Source: Hyperoodon ampullatus
Taxonomy: Eukaryota; Chordata; Mammalia; Artiodactyla; Ziphiidae
Length of the DNA: 64,000 bases
NCBI GenBank assembly: GCA_949752795.1
Contig: CATKHW010000422.1
Coordinates: forward strand, 1,178,001 to 1,242,000
Reading direction: 5' to 3'
The notes under the pieces are model-generated. The model saw only the letters and a list, made by a program, of their open reading frames with translations. It was not told where the DNA came from and ran no database searches. Shown here piece by piece: positions 10,573 through 24,085 of the stretch. How positions within the stretch are numbered: position 1 is the stretch's first letter; each line of letters begins with the position of its first letter. The translations under genes were made by a program, and so were the position numbers.

Positions 10573-11917
10573 TGGGAAATTCTTTAAAATTCCTTCAGGG
10601 TCTCTGATGAAACCTGGAATGACCCTATCTACAACGACAGCTGGATGTGGCATAAGGAGGGACACTTGGGACTGAGACGATTGGTGAGATTGAGTGAGCA
10701 AATGCAGACCCTTTAAAGCACAAATGCCTGGCACCCATTCCATGTGTCCCAACTCTCCAGGTTGAAGGGAATATTACTACAGCTATAACATGTACGGGAA
10801 ACCTAGAGAACGGACACACTGTGAATACGAAAGGTTTCTAAAACTCAACGAATAGTCCCTCTCCTGGTGCTCCAGTTTGACTTTCCATGTGCTTTACTAT
10901 CAACCTCCCAACTTGGAGAGACAGCCCCTTTAACCTCCTGGTTCACACAGGTTGCCAATTTGGCAGAGGATGAAAGGGAAGTGGGAGAACCAATGAGAGA
11001 GTAGCTGTTAGGCATTTGGACTTGAACATATCACTCTAACTTCTCGGCAGGAAGAAGAATTAACCAAAATCTCAGCCCCACTCCGGGAATCAGTATAGGT
11101 CTTGAACCAAAATTTTGGACTTGCCGTCAGCTCACCAAAAACGAGTTGAAAAATGGAGCTCGGGGGCACAGCTATTCCCAAACTGGCGAGTAATAAGGGA
11201 CAACTATCGTCCAAAAATCTGTTGAGGGAAGGCAACGAGGCAGACTTGAATGCGAGGCAGAATAGCAGGAAACAGATTTCAAGAGGTACGTTGGAATCGC
11301 CTTTAAAGCACAGGAAGAGGGGCAAAACTTTGACAATGATGCACTTGTCCAAAAAGAGCGTATGTGTTTTCTCCTGAATATATTCAGGAGAAAACGCATA
11401 CGCCATTTTTGGCCAAGCAAGGAAGCGGGCAATGCAAATCTTCACTACAAAGAAGTATCACTTCCCACCGGTCAAAAGGGACATCCACAAAATGTGTAAA
11501 AACCAGAAAGGCAAGACATGCCCTGGAGAACAGGGAGCCTTGTTATGCTGATGGGCGGGATGAAAATTGCCAACTGCCTCTCTGGAGGAGTACACTGTGT
11601 TCCCTAAAACAAGTAAAGAACAGAGCTACAGAGCCAAGGGCACTTCCAGTCTAGGGAATATACCTTGGGAAAACTGAAAATCAATAAGACAGAGCCACCC
11701 CAAAATTTAGGGCTGCACTGCTTACAAGGACCTCAACTTGGGTACACCTTAAATATCCCAGGAAATATAAAAATGGTTCAAAAAATTGTGGGACTTATGT
11801 ATGATGGAATATCCCTCAGCCATGAAATCAATGTCATAAGACCAGTAGCAGCAAAATGGGTGGATTCAGGTACGATGATTCTAAGTGAAATAAGTCACAC
11901 AGAAACAGAAATTTATC
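10180..11917 (+). repeat. Satellite monomer 5 (K type, 'cttgtcc' palindrome variant)
   Basis: The palindrome at 11344-11417 has 4 mismatched pairs, with left arm cttgtccaaaaagagcg. The same variant recurs in monomers 8 and 10, together with 'gctattcccaaactggcgag' upstream, so the three share recent ancestry. Confidence 0.95.
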
Positions 11918-13655
11918 ATAAGATATCACTTATGAAGATCCTGTAAACATGTCTACACTTGAACTGAGTTAGGAAAGAGAACAGTGTCTCACATTTAGAA
12001 AACACTCTTATGCCTGCTTAAGGGGGAAGGAGAGGTGGGGTGATGCATAAAACCAGAGTTTGATATAAGCACAGGTACCGTTCCAAAAACCAACTATGGA
12101 ATAGACAAGACCTACACCTTCCTCAGTGAAAGGGACTCAAAATCCCATATTTCCCACAGAGGAATATATCTGACTAGTAAGAATCTTAAAACCCATGTAT
12201 TGATATGTCTCCGTAGGGAATCAACTGTGTCTAGACTGCCGTAAACATGGCAGGAAGAGTGAGCTCAAACCCACGATAAAAAGGAATTTCAAAAACAAAA
12301 CAAAAAAACTGGGAAATTCTTTACAATTCCTTCAGGGTCTCTGATGAAACCTGGAATGACCCTATCTACAACGACAACTGGATGTGGCATAAGGCTGGAC
12401 ACTTGGGACTGAGAGGGTTGGTGAGATTGGGTGAGCAAATGCAGACACTTTAAAGCACAAATGCCTGGCACCCATTCCAAGGGTCCCAACTCTCCAGGTT
12501 GAAGGGAATATTACTACAGCTATAACATGTACAGGAAACCTAGAGAACGCACACACTGTGAATACGAAAGGTTTCTAAAACTCAACGAATAGTCCCTCTC
12601 CTGGTGCTCCGGTTTGACTTTCCATCTGCTTTACTATCAATCTCCCAACTTGGAGAGACAGCCCCTTTAACCTCCTGGTTCACACAGGTTGCCAATTTGG
12701 CAGAGGATGAAAGGGAAGAGGGAGAACCAATGAGAGAGTAGCTGTTAGGCATTTGGACGGGCACATATCACTCTAATTTCCCGGCAGGAAAAAGAATTAA
12801 CCAAACTCTCATCCACCCAACGGGAACCAGCATAGGTCCTGAACCAAAATTTTGGATATGCGGTCAGCAAACAAAAAATGAGTTGAAAAATGGAGCTCAG
12901 GGGCACAGAAATTCACAAACTGGCCGAGTAATAAAGGACAACTATCGTCCAAAAATCTGTTGAGGGAAGGCAACAAGGCGGACTTGAAAGCGAGGCAGAA
13001 TAGCAGGAAACAGATTTCAAGGGGTACCTTGGAATCACCTTTAAAGCACAGGAAGTGGGGCACAATTTCGACCATGATGCACTTGGCCAAAAAGGGCGTA
13101 TGCGTTTTCTCCTGAATATATTCAGGAGAAAACGCATACGCCCTTTTTGGCCAAGCAAGCAAGTGGGCAATGCAAATCTGCACTGCAAAGAAGTATCACT
13201 TCCCACCAGTCAAAAGGGATATCCACAACATGTGTAAAAACCAGAAAGGCAAGACAGGCCCTGGAGAACAGGAAGCCTTGTTATGCTGATGGGCGGGATG
13301 TAAATTGCCATCTGCCTCTCTGGAGGAGTGCATTGTGTTCCCTAAAACAAGTAAACAACAGAGCTACAGAGCCAAGGGCACTTCCAGTCTAGGGAATATA
13401 CCTTGGGAAAACTGAAAATCAATAAGACAGAGCCACCCCAAAATTTAGGGCTGCACTGCTTACAAGGACCTCAACTTGGGTACACCTTAAATATCCCAGG
13501 AAATATAAAAATGGTTCAGAAAATTGTGGTATATACGTACGATGGAATATCCCTCAGCCATGAAATCAATGTCATAAGACCAGTAGCAGCAAAATGGGTG
13601 GATTCAGGTACGATGATTCTAAGTGAAATAAGTCACACAGAAAAAGAAACTTATC
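11918..13655 (+). repeat. Satellite monomer 6 (K type)
   Basis: The palindrome at 13082-13155 is perfect (37 of 37 pairs). This is the first perfect copy from the left edge. Private change 'ggtatatacgtacg' near 13528. Confidence 0.95.
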
Positions 13656-15394
13656 ATAAGATATCACTTATGAAGATCCTGTAAACATGGCTACACTTGA
13701 ACTGAGTTAGGAAAGAGAACAGTGTCACACATTTAGAAAACACTCTTTTGCCTGCTTAAGGGGGAAGGAGAGGTGGGGTGATGCATAAAACCAGAGTTTG
13801 ATATAAGCACAGGTACCGTTCCAAAAACCAACTATGGAATAGACAAGACCTACACCTTCCTCAGTGAAAGGGACTCAAAACCCCATATTTCCCGCAGAGG
13901 AATATATCTGACTAGTAAGAATCTTAAAACCTATGTATTGATATGTCTCCATAAGGGAATCAAGTGTGTCTAGACTGGCATAAACATGGCAGCGAGGATC
14001 AGCTCAAACCCACTATAAAAAGGAATTTCAAAAACAAAACAAAAAACCTGGGAAATTCTTTACATTTCCTTCAGGGTCTCTGATGAAACCTGGAATGACC
14101 CTATCTAAAACGACAGCTGGATATGGCATAAGGCTGGACACTTGGGACTGAGAGGATTGGTGAGATTGGGTGAGCAAATGCAGACCTTTTAAATCACAAA
14201 TGCCTGGCACCCATTCCATGGTTCCCAACTCTCCAGGTTGAAGGGAATATTACTACAGCTATAACATGTACAGGAAACCTAGAGAACGGACAAACTGTGA
14301 ATACGAAAGGGTTCTAAAACTCAACGAATAGTCCCTCTCCTGGTGCTCCGGTTTGAGTTTCCATCTGCTTTACTATCAATCTCCCAACTTGGAGAGACAG
14401 CCTCTTTAATCTCCTGGTTCCCACAGGTTGCCAAATTAGCAGAGGATGAAAGGGAAGAGGGAGAACCAATGAGAGAATAGTTGTTAAGCATTTGTACGGG
14501 CACATATCACTCTAATTTCCCGGCAGGAAGAAGAATTAACCAAAGTCTCAGCCCCCCACCTGGAAGCAGCATAGGTCCTGAACCAAAATTTTGGACTTGC
14601 GGTCAGCTCACAAAAAACGAGTTGAAAAATGGAGCTCAAGGGCACAGCAATTCACAAACTGGCCGAGTAATAAAGGACAACTATCGTCCTAAAATCTGTT
14701 GAGGGAAGGCAACGAGGCGGACTTGAAAGCGAGGCAGAATAGCAGGAAACAGATTTCAAGAGGTACGTTGGAATCGCCTTTAAAGCACAGGAAGAGGGGC
14801 ACAACTTCGACAATGATGCACTTGGCCAAAAAGGGCGTATGCGTTTTCTCCTGAATATATTCAGGAGAAAACGCATACGCCCTTTTTGGCCAAGCAAGCA
14901 AGCGGGCAATGCAAGTCTGCACTACAAAGAAGTATCACTTCCCACCGGTCAAAAGGGACATCCACAAAATGTGTAAAAACCAGGAAGACAAGACAGGCCC
15001 TGGAGAACAGGGAGCCTTGTTATGCTGATGGGCGGGATGTAAATTGCCAACTGCCTCTCTGGAGGAGTGCATTGTGTTCCCTAATACAGGTAAACAACAG
15101 AGCTACAGAGCCAAGGGCAATTCCAGTCTAGGGAATATTCCTTGGGAAAACTGAAAATCAATAAGACAGAGCCACCCCAAAATTTAGGGCTGCACTGCTT
15201 ACAAGGACCTCAACTTGGGTATACCTTAAATATCCCAGGAAATATAAAAATGCTTCAAAAAATTGTGGTACTTACGTACGATGGAATATCCCTCAGCCAT
15301 GAAATCAATGTCAAAAGACCAGTAGCAGCAAAATGGGTGGATTCAAGTACGATGATTCTAAGTGAAATAAGTCACACAGAAAAAGAAACTTATC
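13656..15394 (+). repeat. Satellite monomer 7 (K type; start of dimer copy 1)
   Basis: The palindrome at 14821-14894 is perfect. From about 14520 it matches monomer 9 at an offset of 3477 bp. Confidence 0.95.
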
Positions 15395-17620
15395 ATAAGA
15401 TATCACTTATGAAGATCCTGTAAACATGGCTACACTTGAACTGAGTTAGGAAAGAGAACAGTGTCTCACATTTAGAAAACACTCTTATGCCTGCTTAAGG
15501 GGGAAGGAGAGGTGGGGTGATGCATAAAACCAGAGTTTGATATAAGAACAGGTACCATTCCAAAAACCAAAAATGGAATAGACAAGACCTACACCTTCCT
15601 CAGTGAAAGGGACTCAAAACCCCATATTTCCCACAGAGGAATATATCTGACTGGTAAGAATCTTAAAACCTATGTATTGATATGTCTCCGTAAGGGAAAC
15701 AAGTGTGTCTAGACTGGCATAAACATGGCAGCGAGAATCAGCTCAAACCCACTATAAAAAGGAATTCCAAAAACAAAACAAAAAAACTGGGAAATTCTTT
15801 ACAATTCCTTCAGGGTCTCTGATGAAACCTGGAATGACCCTATCTACAACGACAGCTGGATGTGGCATAAGGAGGGACACTTGGGACTGAGACGATTGGT
15901 GAGATTGAGTGAGCAAATGCAGACCCTTTAAAGCACAAATGCCTGGCACCCATTCCATGGGTCCCAACTCTCCAGGTTGAAGGGAATATTACTACAGCTA
16001 TAACATGTACGGGAAACCTAGAGAACGGACACACTGTGAATACGAAAGGTTTCTAAAACTCAACGAATAGTCCCTCTCCTGGTGCTCCAGTTTGACTTTC
16101 CATCTGCTTTACTATCAACCTCCCAACTTGGAGAGACAGCCCCTTTAACCTCCTGGTTCACACAGGTTGCCAATTTGGCAGAGGATGAAAGGGAAGTGGG
16201 AGAACCAATGAGAGAGTAGCTGTTAGGCATTTGGACTTGAACATATCACTCTAACTTCTCGGCAGGAAGAAGAATTAACCAAAATCTCAGCCCCACTCCG
16301 GGAATCAGTATAGGTCTTGAACCAAAATTTTGGACTTGCCGTCAGCTCACCAAAAACGAGTTGAAAAATGGAGCTCGGGGGCACAGCTATTCCCAAACTG
16401 GCGAGTAATAAAGGACAACTATCGTCCAAAAATCTGTTGAGGGAAGGCAACGAGGCAGACTTGAATGCGAGGCAGAATAGCAGGAAACATATTTCAAGAG
16501 GTACGTTGGAATCACCTTTAAAGCACAGGAAGAGGGGCAAAACTTTGACAATGATGCACTTGTCCAAAAAGAGCGTATGTGTTTTCTCCTGAATATATTC
16601 AGGAGAAAACGCATACGCCATTTTTGGCCAAGCAAGCAAGCGGGCAATGCAAATCTTCACTACAAAGAAGTATCACTTCCCACCGGTCAAAAGGGACATC
16701 CACAAAATGTGTAAAAACCAGAAAGGCAAGACATGCCCTGGAGAACAGGGAGCCTTGTTATGCTGATGGGCGGGATGTAAATTGCCAACTGCCTCTCTGG
16801 AGGAGTGCATTGTGTTCCCTAAAACAAGTAATGAACAGAGATACAGAGCCAAGGGCACTTCCAGTCTAGGGAATATACCTTGGGAAAACTGAAAATCAAT
16901 AAGACAGAGCCACCCCAAAATTTAGGGCTGCACTGCTTACAAGGACCTCAACTTGGGTATACCTTAAATATCCCAGGAAATATAAAAATGGTTCAGAAAA
17001 TTGTGGTACTTACGTACGATGGAATATCCCTCAGCCATGAAATCAATGTCATAAGACCAGTAGCAGCAAAATGGGTGGATTCAAGTACGATGATTCTAAG
17101 TGAAATAAGTCACACAGAAAAAGAAACTTGTCATAAGATATCACTTATGAAGATCCTGTAAACATGGCTACACTTGAACTGAGTTAGGAAAGAGAACAGT
17201 GTCTCACATTTAGAAAACACTCTTATGCCTGCTTAAGGGGGAAGGAGAGGTGGGGTGATGCATAAAACCAGAGTTTGATATAAGCACAGGTACCGTTCCA
17301 AAAACCAACTATGGAATAGACAAGACCTACACCTTCCTCAGTGAAAGGGACTCAAAACCCCATATTTCCCGCAGAGGAATATATCTGACTAGTAAGAATC
17401 TTAAAACCTATGTATTGATATGTCTCCGTAAGGGAATCAAGTGTGTCTAGACTGGCATAAACATGGCAGCGAGAATCAGCTCAAACCCACTATAAAAAGG
17501 AATTTCAAAAACAAAACAAAAACACTGGGAAATTCTTTACAATTCCTTCAGGGTCTCTGATGAAACCTGGAATGACCCTATCTACAACGACAGCTGGATG
17601 TGGCATAAGGCTGGACACTT
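14520..17620 (+). repeat. Two-monomer duplication, copy 1 (offset 3477 bp)
   Basis: It matches 17997-21097 with about ten differences noticed by eye (for example 15005 region gaacagggagcc against gaacagagagcc, and 17130 cttgtc against cttatc). The shared private markers are 'ccccccacctggaagcagc', 'atgcttcaaaa' and 'gtcaaaagacc'. Confidence 0.85.
15395..17132 (+). repeat. Satellite monomer 8 (K type; in dimer copy 1)
   Basis: The palindrome at 16559-16632 has 4 mismatched pairs, the same variant as monomers 5 and 10. It matches monomer 10 closely at an offset of 3477 bp. Confidence 0.95.
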
Positions 17621-18871
17621 GGGACTGAGAGGATTGGTGAGATTGGGTGAACAAATGCAGACCCTTTAAAGCAATAATGCATGGCACCCAATCCATGGGT
17701 CCCAAGTCTCCAGGTTGAAGGGAATATTACTACAGCTATAACATGTACGGGAAACCTAGAGAACGGACACACTGTGAATACGAAAGGTTTCTAAAACTCA
17801 ACGAATAGTCCCTCTCCTGGTGCTCCGGTTTGACTTTCCATCTGCTTTACTATCAACCTCCCAACTTGGAGAGACAGCCCCTTTAACCTCCTGGTTCGCA
17901 CAGGTTTCCAATTTGGCAGAGGATGAAAGGGAAGAGGAAGAACCAATGAGAGAGTAGCTGTTAGGCATTTGGACGGGCACATATCACTGTAATATCCCGG
18001 CAGGAAGAAGAATTAACCAAAGTCTCAGCCCCCCACCTGGAAGCAGCATAGGTCCTGAACCAAAATTTTGGACTTGCGGTCAGCTCACAAAAAACGAGTT
18101 GAAAAATGGAGCTCAGGGGCACAGCAATTCACAAACTGGCCGAGTAATAAAGGACAAATATCGTCCTAAAATCTGTTGAGGGAAGGCAACGAGGCGGACT
18201 TGAAAGCGAGGCAGAATAGCAGGAAACAGATTTCAAGAGGTACGTTGGAATCGCCTTTAAAGCACAGGAAGAGGGGCACAACTTCGACAATGATGCACTT
18301 GGCCAAAAAGGGCGTATGCGTTTTCTCCTGAATATATTCAGGAGAAAACGCATACGCCCTTTTTGGCCAAGCAAGCAAGCGGGCAATGCAAGTCTGCACT
18401 ACAAAGAAGTATCACTTCCCACCGGTCAAAAGGGACATCCACAAAATGTGTAAAAACCAGGAAGACAAGACAGGCCCTGGAGAACAGAGAGCCTTGTTAT
18501 GCTGATGGGCGGGATGTAAATTGCCAACTGCCTCTCTGGAGGAGTGCATTGTGTTCCCTAATACAGGTAAACAACAGAGCTACAGAGCCAAGGGCAATTC
18601 CAGTCTAGGGAATATTCCTTGGGAAAACTGAAAATCAATAAGACAGAGCCACCCCAAAATTTAGGGCTGCACTGCTTACAAGGACCTCAACTTGGGTATA
18701 CCTTAAATATCCCAGGAAATATAAAAATGCTTCAAAAAATTGTGGTACTTACGTACGATGGAATATCCCTCAGCCATGAAATCAATGTCAAAAGACCAGT
18801 AGCAGCAAAATGGGTGGATTCAAGTACGATGATTCTAAGTGAAATAAGTCACACAGAAAAAGAAACTTATC
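17133..18871 (+). repeat. Satellite monomer 9 (K type; dimer copy boundary)
   Basis: The palindrome at 18298-18371 is perfect. The end of dimer copy 1 (about 17620) and the start of copy 2 (about 17997) both lie in this monomer. Confidence 0.95.
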
Positions 18872-21097
18872 ATAAGATATCACTTATGAAGATCCTGTAA
18901 ACATGGCTACACTTGAACTGAGTTAGGAAAGAGAACAGTGTCTCACATTTAGAAAACACTCTTATGCCTGCTTAAGGGGGAAGGAGAGGTGGGGTGATGC
19001 ATAAAACCAGAGTTTGATATAAGAACAGGTACCATTCCAAAAACCAACTATGGAATAGACAAGACCTACACCTTCCTCAGTGAAAGGGACTCAAAACCCC
19101 ATATTTCCCACAGAGGAATATATCTGACTGGTAAGAATCTTAAAACCTATGTATTGATATGTCTCCGTAAGGGAAACAAGTGTGTCTAGACTGGCATAAA
19201 CATGGCAGCGAGAATCAGCTCAAACCCACTATAAAAAGGAATTCCAAAAACAAAACAAAAAAACTGGGAAATTCTTTACAATTCCTTCAGGGTCTCTGAT
19301 GAAACCTGGAATGACCCTATCTACAATGACAGCTGGATGTGGCATAAGGAGGGACACTTGGGACTGAGACGATTGGTGAGATTGAGTGAGCAAATGCAGA
19401 CCCTTTAAAGCACAAATGCCTGGCACCCATTCCATGGGTCCCAACTCTCCAGGTTGAAGGGAATATTACTACAGCTATAACATGTACGGGAAACCTAGAG
19501 AACGGACACACTGTGAATACGAAAGGTTTCTAAAACTCAACGAATAGTCCCTCTCCTGGTGCTCCAGTTTGACTTTCCATCTGCTTTACTATCAACCTCC
19601 TAACTTGGAGAGACAGCCCCTTTAACCTCCTGGTTCACACAGGTTGCCAATTTGGCAGAGGATGAAAGGGAAGTGGGAGAACCAATGAGAGAGTAGCTGT
19701 TAGGCATTTGGACTTGAACATATCACTCTAACTTCTCGGCAGGAAGAAGAATTAACCAAAATCTCAGCCCCACTCCGGGAATCAGTATAGGTCTTGAACC
19801 AAAATTTTGGACTTGCCGTCAGCTCACCAAAAACGAGTTGAAAAATGGAGCTCGGGGGCACAGCTATTCCCAAACTGGCGAGTAATAAAGGACAACTATC
19901 GTCCAAAAATCTGTTGAGGGAAGGCAACGAGGCAGACTTGAATGCGAGGCAGAATAGCAGGAAACATATTTCAAGAGGTACGTTGGAATCGCCTTTAAAG
20001 CACAGGAAGAGGGGCAAAACTTTGACAATGATGCACTTGTCCAAAAAGAGCGTATGTGTTTTCTCCTGAATATATTCAGGAGAAAACGCATACGCCATTT
20101 TTGGCCAAGCAAGCAAGCGGGCAATGCAAATCTTCACTACAAAGAAGTATCACTTCCCACCGGTCAAAAGGGACATCCACAAAATGTGTAAAAACCAGAA
20201 AGGCAAGACATGCCCTGGAGAACAGGGAGCCTTGTTATGCTGATGGGCGGGATGTAAATTGCCAACTGCCTCTCTGGAGGAGTGCATTGTGTTCCCTAAA
20301 ACAAGTAATGAACAGAGATACAGAGCCAAGGGCACTTCCAGTCTAGGGAATATACCTTGGGAAAACTGAAAATCAATAAGACAGAGCCACCCCAAAATTT
20401 AGGGCTGCACTGCTTACAAGGACCTCAACTTGGGTATACCTTAAATATCCCAGGAAATATAAAAATGGTTCAGAAAATTGTGGTACTTACGTACGATGGA
20501 ATATCCCTCAGCCATGAAATCAATGTCATAAGACCAGTAGCAGCAAAATGGGTGGATTCAAGTACGATGATTCTAAGTGAAATAAGTCACACAGAAAAAG
20601 AAACTTATCATAAGATATCACTTATGAAGATCCTGTAAACATGGCTACACTTGAACTGAGTTAGGAAAGAGAACAGTGTCTCACATTTAGAAAACACTCT
20701 TATGCCTGCTTAAGGGGGAAGGAGAGGTGGGGTGATGCATAAAACCAGAGTTTGATATAAGCACAGGTACCGTTCCAAAAACCAACTATGGAATAGACAA
20801 GACCTACACCTTCCTCAGTGAAAGGGACTCAAAACCCCATATTTCCCGCAGAGGAATATATCTGACTAGTAAGAATCTTAAAACCTATGTGTTGATATGT
20901 CTCCGTAAGGGAATCAAGTGTGTCTAGACTGGCATAAACATGGCAGCGAGAATCAGCTCAAACCCACTATAAAAAGGAATTTCAAAAACAAAACAAAAAC
21001 ACTGGGAAATTCTTTACAATTCCTTCAGGGTCTCTGATGAAACCTGGAATGACCCTATCTACAACGACAGCTGGATGTGGCATAAGGCTGGACACTT
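17997..21097 (+). repeat. Two-monomer duplication, copy 2 (offset 3477 bp)
   Basis: Partner of 14520-17620. The match ends at about 21098, where 'cttgtgactgagaggtttgg' begins. Confidence 0.85.
18872..20609 (+). repeat. Satellite monomer 10 (K type; in dimer copy 2)
   Basis: The palindrome at 20036-20109 has the 4-mismatch variant of monomers 5 and 8. Confidence 0.95.
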
Positions 21098-22347
21098 GTG
21101 ACTGAGAGGTTTGGTGAGATTGGTTGAGCAAATGCAGACCCTTTAAAGCAATAATGCATGGCACCCATTCCATGGGTCCCAACTCTCCAGGTTGAAGGGA
21201 ATATTACTACAGCTATAACATGTATGGGAAACCTAGAGAACGGACACACTGTGAAATCGAAAGGTTTCTAAAACTCAACGAATAGTCCCTCTCCTGGTGC
21301 TCCGGTTTGACTTTCCATCTGCTTTACTATCAGCCTCCCACCTTGGAGAGACAGCCCCTTTAACCTCCTGGTTTGCACAGGTTGCCAATTTGGCAGAGGT
21401 TGAAAGGGAAGAGGGACAACCAATGAGAGAGAAGCTGTTAGGCATTTGGACGGGCACATATCACTGTAATTTCCCGGCAGGAAGAAGAACTAACCAAAGT
21501 CTCTGCCACCCACTGGGAACCAGTATAGGTCCTGAACCAAAATTTTGGACTTGCGGTCAGCTCACCAAGAACGAGTTGAATAATGGAGCTCAGGGGCACA
21601 GCAATTCACAAACTGGCTGAGTAATAAAGGACAACTATCATCCAAAAATCTGTTGAGGGAAGGCAATGAGGCGGACCTGAAAGCGAGGCAGAAGAGCAGG
21701 AAACAGATTTCAAGAGGTACGTTGGAATCGCCTTTAAAGCACAGGAAGAGGGGCACAACTTCGACAATGATGCACTTGGCCAAAATGGGCGTATGCGTTT
21801 TCTCCTGAATATATTCAGGAGAAAACGCATACCCCCTTTTTGGCCAAGCAAGCAAGCGGGCAATGCAAATCTGCACTACAAACAAGTATCACTTCCCACC
21901 GGTCAAAAGGGACATCCACAAAATGTGTAAAAACCAGAAAGGCAAGACAGGCCCTGGAGAACAGGGAGCCTTGTTATGCTGATGGGCGGGATGTAAACTG
22001 CCAACTCCCTCTCTGGAGGAGTGCATTGTGTTCCCTAAAACAAGAAAAGAACAAAGCTACAGAGCCAAGGGCACTTCCAGTCTAGGGAATATACCTTGGG
22101 AAAACTGAAAATCAATAAGACAGAGCCACCCCAAATTTAGGGCTGCACTGCTTACAAGGACCTCAACTTTGGTTCACCTTAAATATCCCAGGAAATATAA
22201 AAATGGTTCAAAAAATTGTGGTACTTACGTACGATGGAATATCCCTCAGCCATGAAATCAATGTCATAAGACCAGTAGCAGCAAAATGGGTGGATTCAGG
22301 TACGATGATTCTAAGTGAAATAAGTCACAGAGAAAAAGAAACTTATC
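20610..22347 (+). repeat. Satellite monomer 11 (K type, 'gaggttgaaag' variant)
   Basis: The palindrome at 21775-21848 has 2 mismatched pairs. The monomer carries the variant run 'cttgtgactgagaggtttgg', 'gaggttgaaagg' and 'gagagaagctg', shared with monomers 12, 15 and 17. A 1-bp deletion at 'ccccaaatttag' breaks the ORF2 relic frame. Confidence 0.95.
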
Positions 22348-24085
22348 ATAAGATATCACTTATGAAGATCCTGTAAACATGGCTACACTTGAACTGAGTT
22401 AGGAAAGAGAACAGTGTTTCACATTTAGAAAACACTCTTATGCCTGCTTAAGGGGGAAGGAGAGGTGGGGTGATGCATAAAACCAGAGTTTGATATAAGC
22501 ACAGGTACCGTTCCAAAAACCAACTATGGAATAGACAAGACCTACACCTTCCTCAGTGAAAGGGACTCAAAACCCCATATTTCCCGCAGAGGAATATATC
22601 TGAGTAGTAAGAATCTTAAAACCTATGTATTGATATGTCTCCGTAAGGGAATCAAGTGTGTCTAGACTGGCATAAACATGGCAGCGAGAATCAGCTCAAA
22701 CCCACTATAAAAAGGAATTTCAAAAACAAAACAAAAAAACTGGGAAATTCTTTACAATTCCTTCAGGGTCTCTGATGAAACCTGGAATGACCCTATCTAC
22801 AACGACAGCTGGATGTGGCATAAGGCTGGACACTTGTGACTGAGAGGTTTGGTGAGATTGGTTGAGCAAATGCAGACCCTTTAAAGCAATAATGCATGGC
22901 ACCCATTCCATGGGTCCCAACTCTCGAGGTTGAAGGGAATATTACTACAGCTATAACATGTATGGGAAACCTAGAGAACGGACACACTGTGAAATCGAAA
23001 GGTTTCTAAAACTCAACGAATAGTCCCTCTCCTGGTGCTCCGGTTTGACTTTCCATCTGCTTTACTATCAGCCTCCCACCTTGGAGAGACAGCCCCTTTA
23101 ACCTCCTGGTTTGCACAGGTTGCCAATTTGGCAGAGGTTGAAAGGGAAGAGGGACAACCAATGAGAGAGAAGCTGTTAGGCATTTGGACGGGCACATATC
23201 ACTGTAATTTCCCGGCATGAAGAAGAACTAACCAAAGTCTCTGCCACCCACTGGGAACCAGTATAGGTCCTGAACCAAAATTTTGGACTTGCGGTCAGCT
23301 CACCAAAAACGAGTTGAATAATGGAGCTCAGGGGCACAGCAATTCACAAACTGGCTGAGTAATAAAGGACAACTATCATCCAAAAATCTGTTGAGGGAAG
23401 GCAATGAGGCGGACCTGAAAGCGAGGCAGAAGAGCAGGAAACAGATTTCAAGAGGTACGTTGGAATCGCCTTTAAAGCACAGGAAGAGGGGCACAACTTC
23501 GACAATGATGCACTTGGGCAAAAAGGGCGTATGCGTTTTCTCCTGAATATATTCAGGAGAAAAAGCATACGCCCTTATTGGCCAAGCAAGCAAGCGGGCA
23601 ATGCAAATCTGCACTACAAAGAAGTATCACTTCCCACCGGTCAAAAGGGACATCCACAAAATGTGTAAAAACCAGAAAGGCAAGACAGGCCCTGGAGAAC
23701 AGGGAACCTTGTTTTGCTGATAGGCGGGATGTAAACTGCCAACTCCCTCTCTGGAGGAGTGCATTGTGTTCCCTAAAACAAGAAAAGAACAGAGCTACAG
23801 AGGCAAGGGCACTTCCAGTCTACGGAATATACCTTGGGAAAACTGAAAATCAATAAGACAGAGCCACCCCAAAATTAGGGCTGCACTGCTTACAAGGACC
23901 TCAACTTTGGTTCACCTTAAATATCCCAGGAAATATAAAAATGGTTCAAAAAATTGTCGTACTTACGTACGATGGAATATCCCTCAGCCATGAAATCAAT
24001 GTCATAAGACCAGTAGCAGCAAAATGGGTGGATTCAGGTATGATGATTCTAAGTGAAATAAGTCACACAGAAAAAGAAACTTATC
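22348..24085 (+). repeat. Satellite monomer 12 (K type, 'gaggttgaaag' variant)
   Basis: The palindrome at 23513-23586 has 3 mismatched pairs. It is close to monomer 11 at an offset of 1738 bp over about 21.06-22.3 kb against 22.8-24.0 kb, and looks like a recent single-unit duplication. Confidence 0.95.
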
